This document shows, piece after piece, positions 51,535-60,503 of a stretch of DNA of 64,000 nt. Every line of letters starts with the position of its first letter. Within the stretch, counting starts at the first letter, position 1. Made by a program: the position numbers and the translations under genes. The notes under the pieces are model-generated. The model did not search any database and was not told the DNA's origin. It worked only from the letters and a program-made list of their open reading frames with translations. This DNA comes from DAOUTY01 sp964453665 (GTDB lineage: Bacteria; Chloroflexota; Dehalococcoidia; SZUA-161): positions 1-64,000 of the forward strand of contig CAYVQT010000006.1 of NCBI GenBank assembly GCA_964453665.1, given 5' to 3'.

Positions 51535-52254
51535 ATGAGATTCGGCGTTATCATCTTTCCCGGCACCTGGAGTGACAGGGACTGTCATTATGTGCTGGAT
51601 AAGGTTCTGGGGCAGAAGGTAGAATATATATGGCATAAGGACACCGACCTGTCAGGGTTCGATTGTATTATCCTCCCCGGGGGCTTCTCCTACGGCGACT
51701 ATCTACGCCCCGGCGCCATCGGGCGCTTCTCGCCGGTGATGACTGCGGTGCATAATTTCGCTATGGCAGGCAAGCTGGTGCTCGGTATCTGCAACGGCTT
51801 TCAGATACTTTGCGAGTCCGGCCTCCTGCCCGGAGCCCTGATACGAAACAACCACCTCCAGTATAGATGTCAGTGGACCTACCTGCGAACAGAGAACGCC
51901 TCCCTGCCCTTCACCTCACGAGCTAAGAAAGGACAGGTGCTTCACATACCCATCTCACATCACGAGGGCAGCTACTACGCCGACGAAGACACCTTGAAAG
52001 GACTTGAAGCCAATAACCAGGTTGTCTTCCGCTACTGCACTGCGACAGGCGAGATAACAGAGGCAGCTAGCCCCGACGGCTCCCTGAACAATATCGCCGG
52101 CATTGTCAACAAAGCGGGAAATGTCCTGGGTATGATGCCATATCCCGAGAGGGCGTGCGAGGAGATCGTCGGCGGCCTGGACGGCAAAGTAATTTTCAAG
52201 TCCATTATCGAAGAAGTTACAACCAGAGCGATGGGCTGCATAAAAACTCCCTAG
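51535..52254 (+). CDS. purQ: Phosphoribosylformylglycinamidine synthase, glutaminase subunit PurQ
   Basis: A 239-residue class I glutamine amidotransferase. LGICNGFQILCESGLLPG holds the catalytic Cys (near 85-102) and SHHEGSYYAD the His segment. It supplies ammonia to PurL for the fourth step of purine synthesis. AAGGGG precedes ATG. PurL follows 145 bases later under its own promoter. The PurS subunit that normally bridges them is not between the two genes. Confidence 0.93.
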   Translation: MRFGVIIFPGTWSDRDCHYVLDKVLGQKVEYIWHKDTDLSGFDCIILPGGFSYGDYLRPGAIGRFSPVMTAVHNFAMAGKLVLGICNGFQILCESGLLPGALIRNNHLQYRCQWTYLRTENASLPFTSRAKKGQVLHIPISHHEGSYYADEDTLKGLEANNQVVFRYCTATGEITEAASPDGSLNNIAGIVNKAGNVLGMMPYPERACEEIVGGLDGKVIFKSIIEEVTTRAMGCIKTP

Positions 52255-52258
52255 CCCT

Positions 52259-52287
52259 TGACATAATAGAACACCTGTGCTAGAATT
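52259..52287 (+). promoter_or_regulatory. Predicted promoter of purL
   Basis: TTGACA (52259-52264), 17-base spacer, TAGAAT (52282-52287), about 110 bases before purL. Confidence 0.65.
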
Positions 52288-52399
52288 CCCGTGAATAAGC
52301 TCTGTCTAAAAAATAATAGTATTTAAAATACTTGAATACCCGGCTAAATAATAGCTCGGGGGCGGGTTCCTAAAGTGATAAGGAATTAAAGGAAACAAC

Positions 52400-54601
52400 A
52401 TGACCATCGCCAAAGAGATACTCGATGAGGTTGCCCTGAGCGAAGAGGAATACGAGCAAATCGTGCAGGAACTGGGCCGGGAGCCCAATCTTGTCGAGAT
52501 AGGGCTGTTCGGCAGCCTGTGGAGCGAGCACTGCGGCTACAAGCACTCAAAGCTGCTCCTGAAGCAGCTCCCCCATTCCTCTCCCACCGTACTGATAAAT
52601 CCGGGCGAGGAGAATGCCGGCGCTGTTGACATCGGTGACGGCCTCTGCATAGTTATGAAAATGGAGTCCCACAACCACCCCTCGGCCATCGAGCCTTACG
52701 AAGGGGCGGCTACCGGTGTGGGGGGGATAGTGCGCGACATATTCACCATGGGGGCAAGGCCCATCGCACTGCTCAACTCACTGAGGTTCGGCCCACTGAA
52801 TGAGCCGCGAAACCGTTACCTCTTTAGCGGGGTGGTGTCGGGGATAGGCAGCTACGGTAACTGCCTGGGCATACCGGATGTTGGCGGAGAGGTCTATTTC
52901 TCCCCTGCCTACTCGGCCAACCCGCTGGTCAACGTTATGTGCGTAGGCATCGCCGAAAAGAAAAGGCTTATCAGGTCCAGGGCCAGCGGTAAAGGCAACC
53001 TGCTGATGCTTGCTGGTGCCGACACAGGTCGCGACGGATTACACGGCGCTTCGGGTCTGGCCTCACGGCCTTTTGAGAACGATAGTGAACCAAGGCCAAC
53101 AGTCCATACAGGCGATCCCTTCATGGAGAAACTGCTGCTTGAGGCATGTCTTGAGCTTGCCGATACGGATTACATCGTGGGCCTGCAGGACCTCGGCGCC
53201 GCCGGAATTACCAACTCCGCTATTGACTCAGCTTCTAAAAGCGGCAGCGGTTTGATAATCGACATCGCCAAGGTCCACCTGCGTGAGGATGATATGACGC
53301 CCTACGAGATAATGCTCTCCGAATCGCAGGAGCGTATGCTGGTCATTGTCAAGAAGGGATTCGAGGATAAGGTTAAGGCCATTTTCGACAAGTGGCAGAT
53401 ACGCTCCAACATCATCGGCGAGGTGACCGATGACGGCATGGTCCGGATTAAGGAAGGGGAGAAACTGGTCGCCGAGGCTCCCGTTGAGCTACTCACCACC
53501 CCACCCCTCTACCGCCCCAAGGGAATAAAACCGACATGGCTTAACGCGCTTCAGAAATTCGACCTCAATACAATTGCCGATGTAGGGAAAGACGCCTCCT
53601 CAGTTCTACTGCAATTGCTCGCCTCGCCCAACATAGCGAGCAGAGAATGGGTCTACAGCCAATACGACCATCAGGTCCAGACCAACACCACCGTTCCACC
53701 GGGCAGCGATGCCGCCGTGCTCAGGATCAAGGGCACAAAGAAAGCCATCGCCCTGACCGCAGACGGCAACGGGCGCTACTGCTACCTCAACCCGTACAAT
53801 GGTGGAGCTATAGTAGTCGCCGAGGCCGCGCGCAATCTGGCATGCGCCGGCGCAGTGCCTCTGGCAGTCACCGACTGCCTCAATTTCGGCAATCCCGAGA
53901 AAACCGATGTTTACTATCAGCTCGAGCAATGCATCCGGGGTATAGCCCAAGCCTGTAAAATGCTGAACATCCCGGTCATCAGCGGCAACGTAAGCCTGTA
54001 CAACGAAACCAGCGACGAGCCCGTTTATCCCACCCCCGTAGTGGGTATGCTGGGACTGCTCGATGACATCGACCAGCGCAGCCCGATGGGCTTTAAACAT
54101 GAGGGCGACCTGGTGGTAATGCTCGGAGGTAACGACAGTGGCACCGACAGTCTGGGAGGCAGCGAGTATCTCGAACTGATTCACGAGATCGTCGTCGGAG
54201 TTCCTTCCATCGACCTCGACCTGGAGAAGCGGGTACAGCAATGCTGTCTCGACGCCATCAGGGAGGGGCTCATCAACTCAGCACACGATTGCTCCGATGG
54301 CGGACTTGCCGTAGCGCTGGCCGAGAGCTGTATCGCCGGAGGTGTCGGCATCAGGGGGAAGTGGAAAATAACGGGCAGAATCGACGCCGAGCTTTTCGGC
54401 GAAGCGCAGTCGCGGATTGTGGTCTCGCTGAAGCCGTCTCGACTGGGCGAACTTAGAAAGCTGGCTGTGAGACACAGGATTCCCCTCAAAGAGCTCGGTT
54501 CCGTTGGAGGAAAACGCTTCTTAATCAAAGGCGTAATAGATTTGCCACTCGATGACATGGTTAATGCGTGGAGAAATGGCCTGGCAGCGGTAATGGGATA
54601 A
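52400..54601 (+). CDS. purL: Phosphoribosylformylglycinamidine synthase, large subunit PurL (small form)
   Basis: A 733-residue, stand-alone PurL. It has the family start VEIGLFGSLWSEHCGYKHSK (residues 33-52), an ATP/Mg-binding KMESHNHPSAIEPYEGAATG, DLGAAGITNSAIDSASK and a second domain with HDCSDGGLAVALAESC. It needs PurQ and PurS; PurQ is just upstream. AAAGGA seven bases ahead of ATG. Length fits the small PurL class. Confidence 0.95.
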   Translation: MTIAKEILDEVALSEEEYEQIVQELGREPNLVEIGLFGSLWSEHCGYKHSKLLLKQLPHSSPTVLINPGEENAGAVDIGDGLCIVMKMESHNHPSAIEPYEGAATGVGGIVRDIFTMGARPIALLNSLRFGPLNEPRNRYLFSGVVSGIGSYGNCLGIPDVGGEVYFSPAYSANPLVNVMCVGIAEKKRLIRSRASGKGNLLMLAGADTGRDGLHGASGLASRPFENDSEPRPTVHTGDPFMEKLLLEACLELADTDYIVGLQDLGAAGITNSAIDSASKSGSGLIIDIAKVHLREDDMTPYEIMLSESQERMLVIVKKGFEDKVKAIFDKWQIRSNIIGEVTDDGMVRIKEGEKLVAEAPVELLTTPPLYRPKGIKPTWLNALQKFDLNTIADVGKDASSVLLQLLASPNIASREWVYSQYDHQVQTNTTVPPGSDAAVLRIKGTKKAIALTADGNGRYCYLNPYNGGAIVVAEAARNLACAGAVPLAVTDCLNFGNPEKTDVYYQLEQCIRGIAQACKMLNIPVISGNVSLYNETSDEPVYPTPVVGMLGLLDDIDQRSPMGFKHEGDLVVMLGGNDSGTDSLGGSEYLELIHEIVVGVPSIDLDLEKRVQQCCLDAIREGLINSAHDCSDGGLAVALAESCIAGGVGIRGKWKITGRIDAELFGEAQSRIVVSLKPSRLGELRKLAVRHRIPLKELGSVGGKRFLIKGVIDLPLDDMVNAWRNGLAAVMG

Positions 54602-54720
54602 ACCCTTCCGTGGATAACTTTCGTGGAAAAGTAAAAGGGGGCGGCTGCCAAACGGTTGACAACTCCGTTTATAAATATGTTGACCCGCAATTAGCGGCAA
54701 GGAATAGAATAGGAGGCAAA

Positions 54721-55233
54721 ATGAAGGTGGTTTTTCTCCAGGATGTTCCCAGCGTAGCCAGTGCCGGCACTATAAAAGAGGTGGCCAATGGCTACGCCAG
54801 GAATTTTCTATTTCCCAAGAAGCTCGCTGTTCTCGCCACCCCTGCCGAGCTGAAGAAATTGGATTCCCGGCGGGAAGCGGATGCCCGCCGCCATGCCACT
54901 CTCGAGCAGGAGGCTGAGGCCCTGGCCCAGGTGCTGAATAGCCTATCCGTAGGCTTGAGAGTTCGTGCCGGTACCAAAGGCCGTATCTATGGCTCGGTGA
55001 CAAGCGCGGCCATTTCCAAGGAAATAAAACGTCTCAGTGGACATGAGATCGACAAGCACTCCATAGAAATCGAAGAACCGATACGGGAGCTGGGTAGCCA
55101 CCAGGTATCGATTAGATTGACCAAGAATGTGATAGCTACGATAAATGTCCTCATCGAACCGAAGGAAGAGGCCGAGAAGAAGCCTAAATCGGAGACTGAA
55201 CAGGGAAAGGAGCCAGAGGGAGATAAAGAATAG
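54721..55233 (+). CDS. rplI: 50S ribosomal protein bL9
   Basis: A 170-residue L9 with the strong N-terminal domain MKVVFLQDVPSVASAGTIKE and GYARNFLFPKKLA (near 24-36), a long helix, and a C-terminal domain. The last 20 residues are a charged tail. ATG 54721 follows AGGAGG (54712-54717), so the longer frame upstream is not used. dnaB starts three bases later. Confidence 0.93.
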   Translation: MKVVFLQDVPSVASAGTIKEVANGYARNFLFPKKLAVLATPAELKKLDSRREADARRHATLEQEAEALAQVLNSLSVGLRVRAGTKGRIYGSVTSAAISKEIKRLSGHEIDKHSIEIEEPIRELGSHQVSIRLTKNVIATINVLIEPKEEAEKKPKSETEQGKEPEGDKE

Positions 55234-55235
55234 GC

Positions 55236-56639
55236 ATGTATAGCGAGGGCGGCGAATCGCAGTCAAACGTAAAGCTTCCCCCTCACGACCTCGATGCCGA
55301 AGAGGCCGTGCTGGGTTCCCTTCTCATCGATCCCGAGGCCATATTCAAAATTGTTACCATACTCAAGGCCGAGGACTTCTACCGGGAGAAGAACCGCTGG
55401 ACCTACGAGAGCTGCTTTGAACTCTACGATCGCAAAGAGGCTATAAATCAAATCACTGTAGCTCACGAGCTAGCGCGCAAGCAACAACTGGAGGCTGCCG
55501 GGGGAGCTGCATACCTCAGCCACCTGGTTTCCCAGGTCCCCACCTCGGTGCATGTCGAGTACTACGCCAATATTGTCAGGCGGCTGTCCATGATGCGCCG
55601 GCTGATCTCCGCCTCCAACCAGATCGCTTCCATCGGTTATGAGTCCCCTCCGGATACAGATGATGCCCTTGATAGAGCAGAGGGCATTCTATTCAGGCTA
55701 AGGTACGGACAGAGCCAGCGTGACTTCGTCCACATCCGGGAGGTGCTCGATCGCTATTTCGAGGAAAGCAGCCTGGCCCCACATCCCGATGGCTACCTCC
55801 CCCATGTTCCGACCGGCTTCGCCGATTTGGACAAGATACTTGGCGGCATGCAGCGCTCGGATATGGTCGTGCTTGCGGCAAGACCCAGCCTGGGAAAGAC
55901 CAGCCTGGCACTGAATATCGCCCGCAATGCTGCGATGGACCACGGTGCCAAGGTAGCGCTGTTCAGCCTGGAGATGTCCAAGATGGAGCTCGCCTATCGC
56001 TTTTTATCTTCCGAGTCGGGTATAGACACCAAGAGGCTAAGGCTCGACGAGCTAACCGAACGACAGCGAGAGAACATAATGGAGACCATGGGGTTACTCT
56101 CCGAGACCTCCATCTATATCGACGACTCGCCCTTCCTTAGAGATTCAGATATGCGCAGTAAGGCGCGCCGGCTGCACAGCGAGAAAGGCGGGATCGACCT
56201 CATCATACTGGACTACCTCCAACTCATGCGCTCGAGCAGGTATACCGACAACCGGGTGCAGGAGATGAGCGATATCTCCCACTCGATGAAGGAAATCGCC
56301 CGAGAGCTTGATGTGCCTGTCCTGGCTGTTTCCCAGTTAAGCCGTGCGGTGGAAGCGCGCCACCCCCATACCCCTATGCTTTCCGACCTCAGAGAGAGCG
56401 GCTCAATCGAACAGGATGCTGATGTCGTGCTGTTCATCTACCGCGAAGACGTTTACTTCACCGAGGAGGAATGGAACAGCAAATTTCCCGACAAGCCTTA
56501 TCCGAAGGGGGTAGCAGAGCTCATAGTCGCCAAGCACAGAAACGGCCCGGTGGGGCGAGCACACCTTTTCTTCCGGGAGCGAGTAGCGAAGTTTGAGAAC
56601 CTTGAGAAAGTTAAAGATGAAAGACCGAGCCTGCTATGA
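55236..56639 (+). CDS. dnaB: Replicative DNA helicase DnaB
   Basis: The 467-residue helicase has an N-terminal domain (LPPHDLDAEEAVLGSLLIDP near 12-31) and the RecA-like ATPase with ARPSLGKTSLALNIARNA (Walker A), LFSLEMSKMELAYR and DLIILDYLQLM (Walker B), then SQLSRAVEARHPHTPMLSDL and ESGSIEQDADVV. It unwinds the fork as a hexamer. It overlaps the next gene at ATGA. Confidence 0.96.
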   Translation: MYSEGGESQSNVKLPPHDLDAEEAVLGSLLIDPEAIFKIVTILKAEDFYREKNRWTYESCFELYDRKEAINQITVAHELARKQQLEAAGGAAYLSHLVSQVPTSVHVEYYANIVRRLSMMRRLISASNQIASIGYESPPDTDDALDRAEGILFRLRYGQSQRDFVHIREVLDRYFEESSLAPHPDGYLPHVPTGFADLDKILGGMQRSDMVVLAARPSLGKTSLALNIARNAAMDHGAKVALFSLEMSKMELAYRFLSSESGIDTKRLRLDELTERQRENIMETMGLLSETSIYIDDSPFLRDSDMRSKARRLHSEKGGIDLIILDYLQLMRSSRYTDNRVQEMSDISHSMKEIARELDVPVLAVSQLSRAVEARHPHTPMLSDLRESGSIEQDADVVLFIYREDVYFTEEEWNSKFPDKPYPKGVAELIVAKHRNGPVGRAHLFFRERVAKFENLEKVKDERPSLL

Positions 56640-57343
56640 AGAACTTCGGCGGTTTCCCGGGCAAGACGAAATATACGCCTATTCCCAACACGTTCTTCAG
56701 CGCTGTGCTGCCCCAGATCGATGATATTGCCGAGCTTAAAGTAACGCTTCATATCTTCTGGGTTGTGTACCAGAAGCGTGGCTACCCCCGTTTCGTTACG
56801 TACAGCGAACTGCTCGCCAGCTCGGTTCTGAAGAGGAAACCGGGGGACGAAGGCCCCCTGGATGAGCTGCTGCAACACAGCCTGGACCAGGCGATAGAGC
56901 GTGGAACGCTATTACGCTTGACCATGGAGCGTGACGGGCAGGTTGATGACCTCTATTTCGTGAATACCGAGGCCGACAGGCGCGCTGTTGATAGAATAAG
57001 GAGCGGCGAACTCGAGATAGGGAAGCTGGTCACGAGCGAGCCTTACCCGGCAGGCCAGGAACAGCCCAACATCTTCGCCCTATACGAGCAGAACATCGGC
57101 ATGCTTTCCCCGATAATAGCCGAGGAGCTTAAGGAGGCGGAGAGAACCTATCCTGCTTCGTGGATTCAGGACGCCTTCAGGGAAGCAGTTGACCTCAATA
57201 AGCGTAACTGGAGATATATTTCCCGGATACTGGAGAGATGGGCAGCGGAGGGCAAAGACCATGGAGAGCATAGGCGACATACTAAAGCGGAGTCTGACCC
57301 CGAAGAGTACTACAGAAGGTACGGACACCTCCTCAAGAGATAA
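56636..57343 (+). CDS. DnaD-like replication protein
   Basis: A 235-residue protein with a DnaD/DnaB2-like C-terminal domain: IFALYEQNIGMLSPIIAEEL near 140-159, then the KRNWRYISRILERWAAEGK segment with the WxYI pattern (about 190-208). The N-terminal half is a likely winged helix (FVTYSELLASSVL). DnaD-type proteins help load the helicase. It sits between dnaB and a helicase loader gene, overlapping the latter by 83 bases. Confidence 0.82.
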   Translation: MKNFGGFPGKTKYTPIPNTFFSAVLPQIDDIAELKVTLHIFWVVYQKRGYPRFVTYSELLASSVLKRKPGDEGPLDELLQHSLDQAIERGTLLRLTMERDGQVDDLYFVNTEADRRAVDRIRSGELEIGKLVTSEPYPAGQEQPNIFALYEQNIGMLSPIIAEELKEAERTYPASWIQDAFREAVDLNKRNWRYISRILERWAAEGKDHGEHRRHTKAESDPEEYYRRYGHLLKR

Positions 57344-58667
57344 CGCTGCCGAAGGAGCAAACGGGGAGGATGAGTGCCCTCTGTGCAAAGGGAGAGGCTG
57401 GTTGCGCTTCGACGTACCCTTCGGGCATCCCGACTTCGGCAGACTGGTACCCTGTAAGTGTACCGAGAGGGAGTTCGAGGATGAGCACCTCACTCGACTC
57501 GAACGATACAGCAATCTGGGACCGCTGACCCGTCTTACCTTCGACAATCTGCTGCCCCGGGGCCGCAGCAGTGACCCTCAAAATCAGGAGAGGTTCGCTC
57601 AATGTTACCAGGTGGCAACAGGCTTTGCCCGGGAGCCCAAAGGGTGGCTGGTCCTGAGAGGACCGAGCGGTTGCGGCAAGACCCACCTGGCGGCATCCAT
57701 AGCCAATCAGCGGCTACAGGAAGGGCACCAGGCATTCTTCATGATTGTCCCCGACCTTCTCGACCACCTGCGTACCACGTTCAGCCCCAACAGCGATATC
57801 GCCTATGACGAGCTTTTCGAACGGGTGCGCAACGCCTCACTACTGGTGCTCGACGACCTGGGCAGTCAGAGCAGCACCCCCTGGGCCGAGGAGAAGCTGT
57901 TCCAGATACTGAACCACAGGTTTAACGCGGAACTGCCGACGGTGGTCACAATCAACAGCATGGAAGAGCTGGATGAGCGACTGGCGGCCAAGCTACAGGA
58001 CCCCGCCATAGCCCGGCAGTGCGAACTGGAGAAGCCCCAGGCGCCGCTCTTCCAGCAGGTGGGCGGCCTGAGCCCCGAATTCCTGGCCGACAAGACCTTC
58101 GAAACATTCGATACGCGGGGAATGAACGCTGACGAAAGGGGCAGGGAGAGCCTCCAGACTGCCTGGAGGGAAGCGCGCCAGTTCGCCGATACACCCGAGA
58201 ACTGGCTCGTTTTCCTGGGTGTGCACGGCTGCGGCAAGACTCACCTGGCAGCGGCCATAGCCAACCACCAGCTAAGGGCGGGACGTCCCGTCTTCTTCGC
58301 CGTAGTGCCCGACCTCCTCGACCACCTGCGCTCCACCTTCAGCCCCGAAAGCAGGGTAACCTACGATCACGTCTTCGAAGGGGTGAAGACAAGCCCCCTG
58401 CTCATACTTGACGACCTGGGTATCGAGAGCAACACGCCCTGGGCGCAGGAGAAGCTCTATCAGATATTGAACTACCGCTACAATTCCCGGATGCCGACAG
58501 TCATCACCGTCGGCGGCTTTCTGGAGGAGATAGAAGGACGTCTGAGTTCCCGGTTGACCGACCCCAAGCTGAGCAACGTGATTTCCATCTACGCCCCCGA
58601 CTACCGAAGCCAGATGAGGGCGACGGAGAATCCCAAGCCCCGCCGCCAGCCCCGCAGAGGGCGTTGA
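57261..58667 (+). CDS. DnaC/DnaI-like helicase loader with two tandem AAA+ domains
   Basis: The 468-residue protein has a zinc-finger-like CPLCKGRGWLRF and PCKC pair near 39-70, then two similar AAA+ modules. Module 1 has LVLRGPSGCGKTHLAASIA near 128-146 and LLVLDDLGSQ near 193; module 2 has LVFLGVHGCGKTHLAAAIA near 313-331 and LLILDDLGIE near 378. Both share VPDLLDHLR. In module 2 an SSRL sequence gives the likely Arg finger; module 1 has AAKL there. Single-domain DnaC/IstB proteins are the norm. SD GGAGGG supports ATG 57261; the open frame reaches upstream. Confidence 0.8.
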   Translation: MESIGDILKRSLTPKSTTEGTDTSSRDNAAEGANGEDECPLCKGRGWLRFDVPFGHPDFGRLVPCKCTEREFEDEHLTRLERYSNLGPLTRLTFDNLLPRGRSSDPQNQERFAQCYQVATGFAREPKGWLVLRGPSGCGKTHLAASIANQRLQEGHQAFFMIVPDLLDHLRTTFSPNSDIAYDELFERVRNASLLVLDDLGSQSSTPWAEEKLFQILNHRFNAELPTVVTINSMEELDERLAAKLQDPAIARQCELEKPQAPLFQQVGGLSPEFLADKTFETFDTRGMNADERGRESLQTAWREARQFADTPENWLVFLGVHGCGKTHLAAAIANHQLRAGRPVFFAVVPDLLDHLRSTFSPESRVTYDHVFEGVKTSPLLILDDLGIESNTPWAQEKLYQILNYRYNSRMPTVITVGGFLEEIEGRLSSRLTDPKLSNVISIYAPDYRSQMRATENPKPRRQPRRGR

Positions 58668-58722
58668 CCGGGCGAAGCTTGGGTTCCCACTATGGTGTTC
58701 ACACCGTTTACACATGGTAAAC

Positions 58723-58751
58723 TTGACCTATTCCCATCTGTTGGATACAAT
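58723..58751 (+). promoter_or_regulatory. Predicted promoter of the tRNA-Ser pair
   Basis: TTGACC (58723-58728), 17-base spacer, TACAAT (58746-58751), 78 bases before the first tRNA. Confidence 0.65.
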
Positions 58752-58828
58752 ATGTGTTTGGTGTTAGTCAGCGACTAATACTATGCTACCGGTATTAAAG
58801 CAGATAACAGCACATACGGGGCGGACCG

Positions 58829-58915
58829 GGAGAGGTGTCCGAGTGGTTTAAGGTGCCGCTCTCGAAAAGCGGTGTTGCTTTATGGCAACCGTGGGTTCGA
58901 ATCCCACCCTCTCCG
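58829..58915 (+). tRNA. tRNA-Ser (anticodon CGA)
   Basis: An 87-base cloverleaf: GGAGAGG acceptor pairs with CCTCTCC (58908-58914), discriminator G. The anticodon loop CTCGAAA gives CGA (reads UCG). A long variable arm and GGTTCGAATCC T arm fit a serine tRNA. CCA is not encoded. Confidence 0.92.
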
Positions 58916-58916
58916 T

Positions 58917-59003
58917 GGAGAGGTGCTGGAGTGGACGATCAGGCGCGCCTGGAGAGCGCGTGGCCGGTTTACCGGCCCGTGGGTTCGAATCCCACCCTCT
59001 CCG
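58917..59003 (+). tRNA. tRNA-Ser (anticodon GGA)
   Basis: An 87-base cloverleaf one base after the first: the same GGAGAGG and CCTCTCC acceptor and GGTTCGAATCC T arm. The anticodon loop CTGGAGA gives GGA (reads UCC and UCU). Long variable arm as expected for Ser. CCA is not encoded. Confidence 0.92.
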
Positions 59004-59104
59004 CTTTCCTATCATCATCCCGGCGCAGGTGCAGACAGGTCGAATGGCAGATATCCAGGGGAATGGCATCTAACCGGATGCCCGGATTTACAGGGTTTTA
59101 GAGA

Positions 59105-60382
59105 ATGCCGGCAATAGCCATAATCGGTGCACAATGGGGGGACGAGGGGAAGGGGAAGATAGTAGACCTTCTCTCCGAAAACGTAAAAGTAGTCGTAAGG
59201 TTCTCCGGAGGAAACAACGCAGGGCATACCGTAGTCAACCAGTTCGGTGAGTTCCGGATGCACCTTATCCCCTCCGGTATATTCCATCCAGACGTGACTT
59301 GTATCATTGGCAACGGCGTCGTCGTCGACGCTGACGCTCTGTTAAGCGAAGTGGAAACCCTCAAGCAAAGCGGAATCAGCACGAGCAATCTCCTGGTAAG
59401 CGACCGAGCCCACCTTATCATGCCCTATCATGTCCTTCTTGACGGACTTGAAGAAGAGGCACGGGGCAGCGGAGCTATAGGTACTACCCGCAAGGGTGTT
59501 GGCCCGGCATTTGCCGACAAGACCTCGCGCATGGGTATACGAGTCTGCGACCTGCTTGACACGGATTCTTTTCGAAAGCGTCTTGGCTTCGTTCTGGAAT
59601 ACAAGAACAGCATCTTGACCAAACTATATGGCGCTGCTCCTCTTTCCTTCGATGAGCTCTACCAGACCTACTGCCAGTACGGTGAGCGCCTGGCTCCCTT
59701 TGTGCGCGAGACCGACGTGATAACAAGGGAAGCGCTGGAGAGGGGCGACCGGGTCCTGCTTGAGGGAGCACAGGGCACCATGCTCGACCTCGATTTCGGC
59801 ACTTATCCCTATGTTACCTCAGCGCTATCAGGCGGGGTATCCCTGGGACTGGGGATGAGCCCGTCAAATATCAAAGATGTGGTCGGAGTGTTCAAGGCAT
59901 ACACCACGAGGGTAGGAAGCGGCCCCATGCCTACAGAGCTTAAAGATGAGTACGGAGAGACACTCAGAGAACGCGGGCACGAGTACGGCACCACTACCGG
60001 GCGTCCCCGCAGGTGCGGCTGGTTTGACGCCGTCATCACCCGTTACTCCGCCGACGTGAACGGCTTCACCTCGGCCGCCATTACTAAATTCGACATCCTC
60101 GACGAATTTTCTACAATAAAGGTCTGCACAGCATATGAATTAGACGGGACTGTCTATACCCGCCCTCCAGCCAACCCGGCCCTGCTCGAGAGGTGTCAGC
60201 CGGTCTATGAAGAGCTGCCGGGCTGGCAGCATAACACCAGTGATATTCGCCGTTTCGAAGAGCTGCCCGCTCAGGCTCAAGCATACGTGAAAAGAATAGA
60301 GGAGCTAATCGGGTGCCCGGCCTGTCTGGTCTCCGTCGGCCCCGGACGAGAGCAAACAATCATGGTCAGACCCATTACGTGA
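59105..60382 (+). CDS. purA: Adenylosuccinate synthetase
   Basis: A 425-residue enzyme that makes adenylosuccinate from IMP, GTP and aspartate. GAQWGDEGKGKIVDLL near 8-23 is the catalytic P-loop, NNAGHTVV near 37-44 the His segment, and GTTRKGVGPAFADK the IMP loop; GTTTGRPRRCGWFD (Arg loop) follows. It adds to the purine genes purQ and purL upstream, although as a separate unit. Confidence 0.96.
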   Translation: MPAIAIIGAQWGDEGKGKIVDLLSENVKVVVRFSGGNNAGHTVVNQFGEFRMHLIPSGIFHPDVTCIIGNGVVVDADALLSEVETLKQSGISTSNLLVSDRAHLIMPYHVLLDGLEEEARGSGAIGTTRKGVGPAFADKTSRMGIRVCDLLDTDSFRKRLGFVLEYKNSILTKLYGAAPLSFDELYQTYCQYGERLAPFVRETDVITREALERGDRVLLEGAQGTMLDLDFGTYPYVTSALSGGVSLGLGMSPSNIKDVVGVFKAYTTRVGSGPMPTELKDEYGETLRERGHEYGTTTGRPRRCGWFDAVITRYSADVNGFTSAAITKFDILDEFSTIKVCTAYELDGTVYTRPPANPALLERCQPVYEELPGWQHNTSDIRRFEELPAQAQAYVKRIEELIGCPACLVSVGPGREQTIMVRPIT

Positions 60383-60435
60383 TATTCGTTCAGCATGAGC
60401 AACCACCCACAAAGAATACAGGATATAAGAGGACC

Positions 60436-60465
60436 TGAACAGGTATCAGTTCTCTATGTTATAAT
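60436..60465 (+). promoter_or_regulatory. Predicted extended -10 promoter of the MaoC-like gene
   Basis: TGAACA (60436-60441), 18-base spacer, TATAAT (60460-60465) with a TG one base before it. AGGAGG at 60491-60496 lies before GTG 60504. Confidence 0.6.
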
Positions 60466-60503
60466 AACCGCATAGGCGGCAAGAGTATCTAGGAGGTCAA
60501 AAA

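Noticed and set aside
54656..54675. TTGACA and TATAAA ahead of rplI as a promoter
   Set aside because: The two hexamers are only about eight bases apart, too close for a normal promoter.
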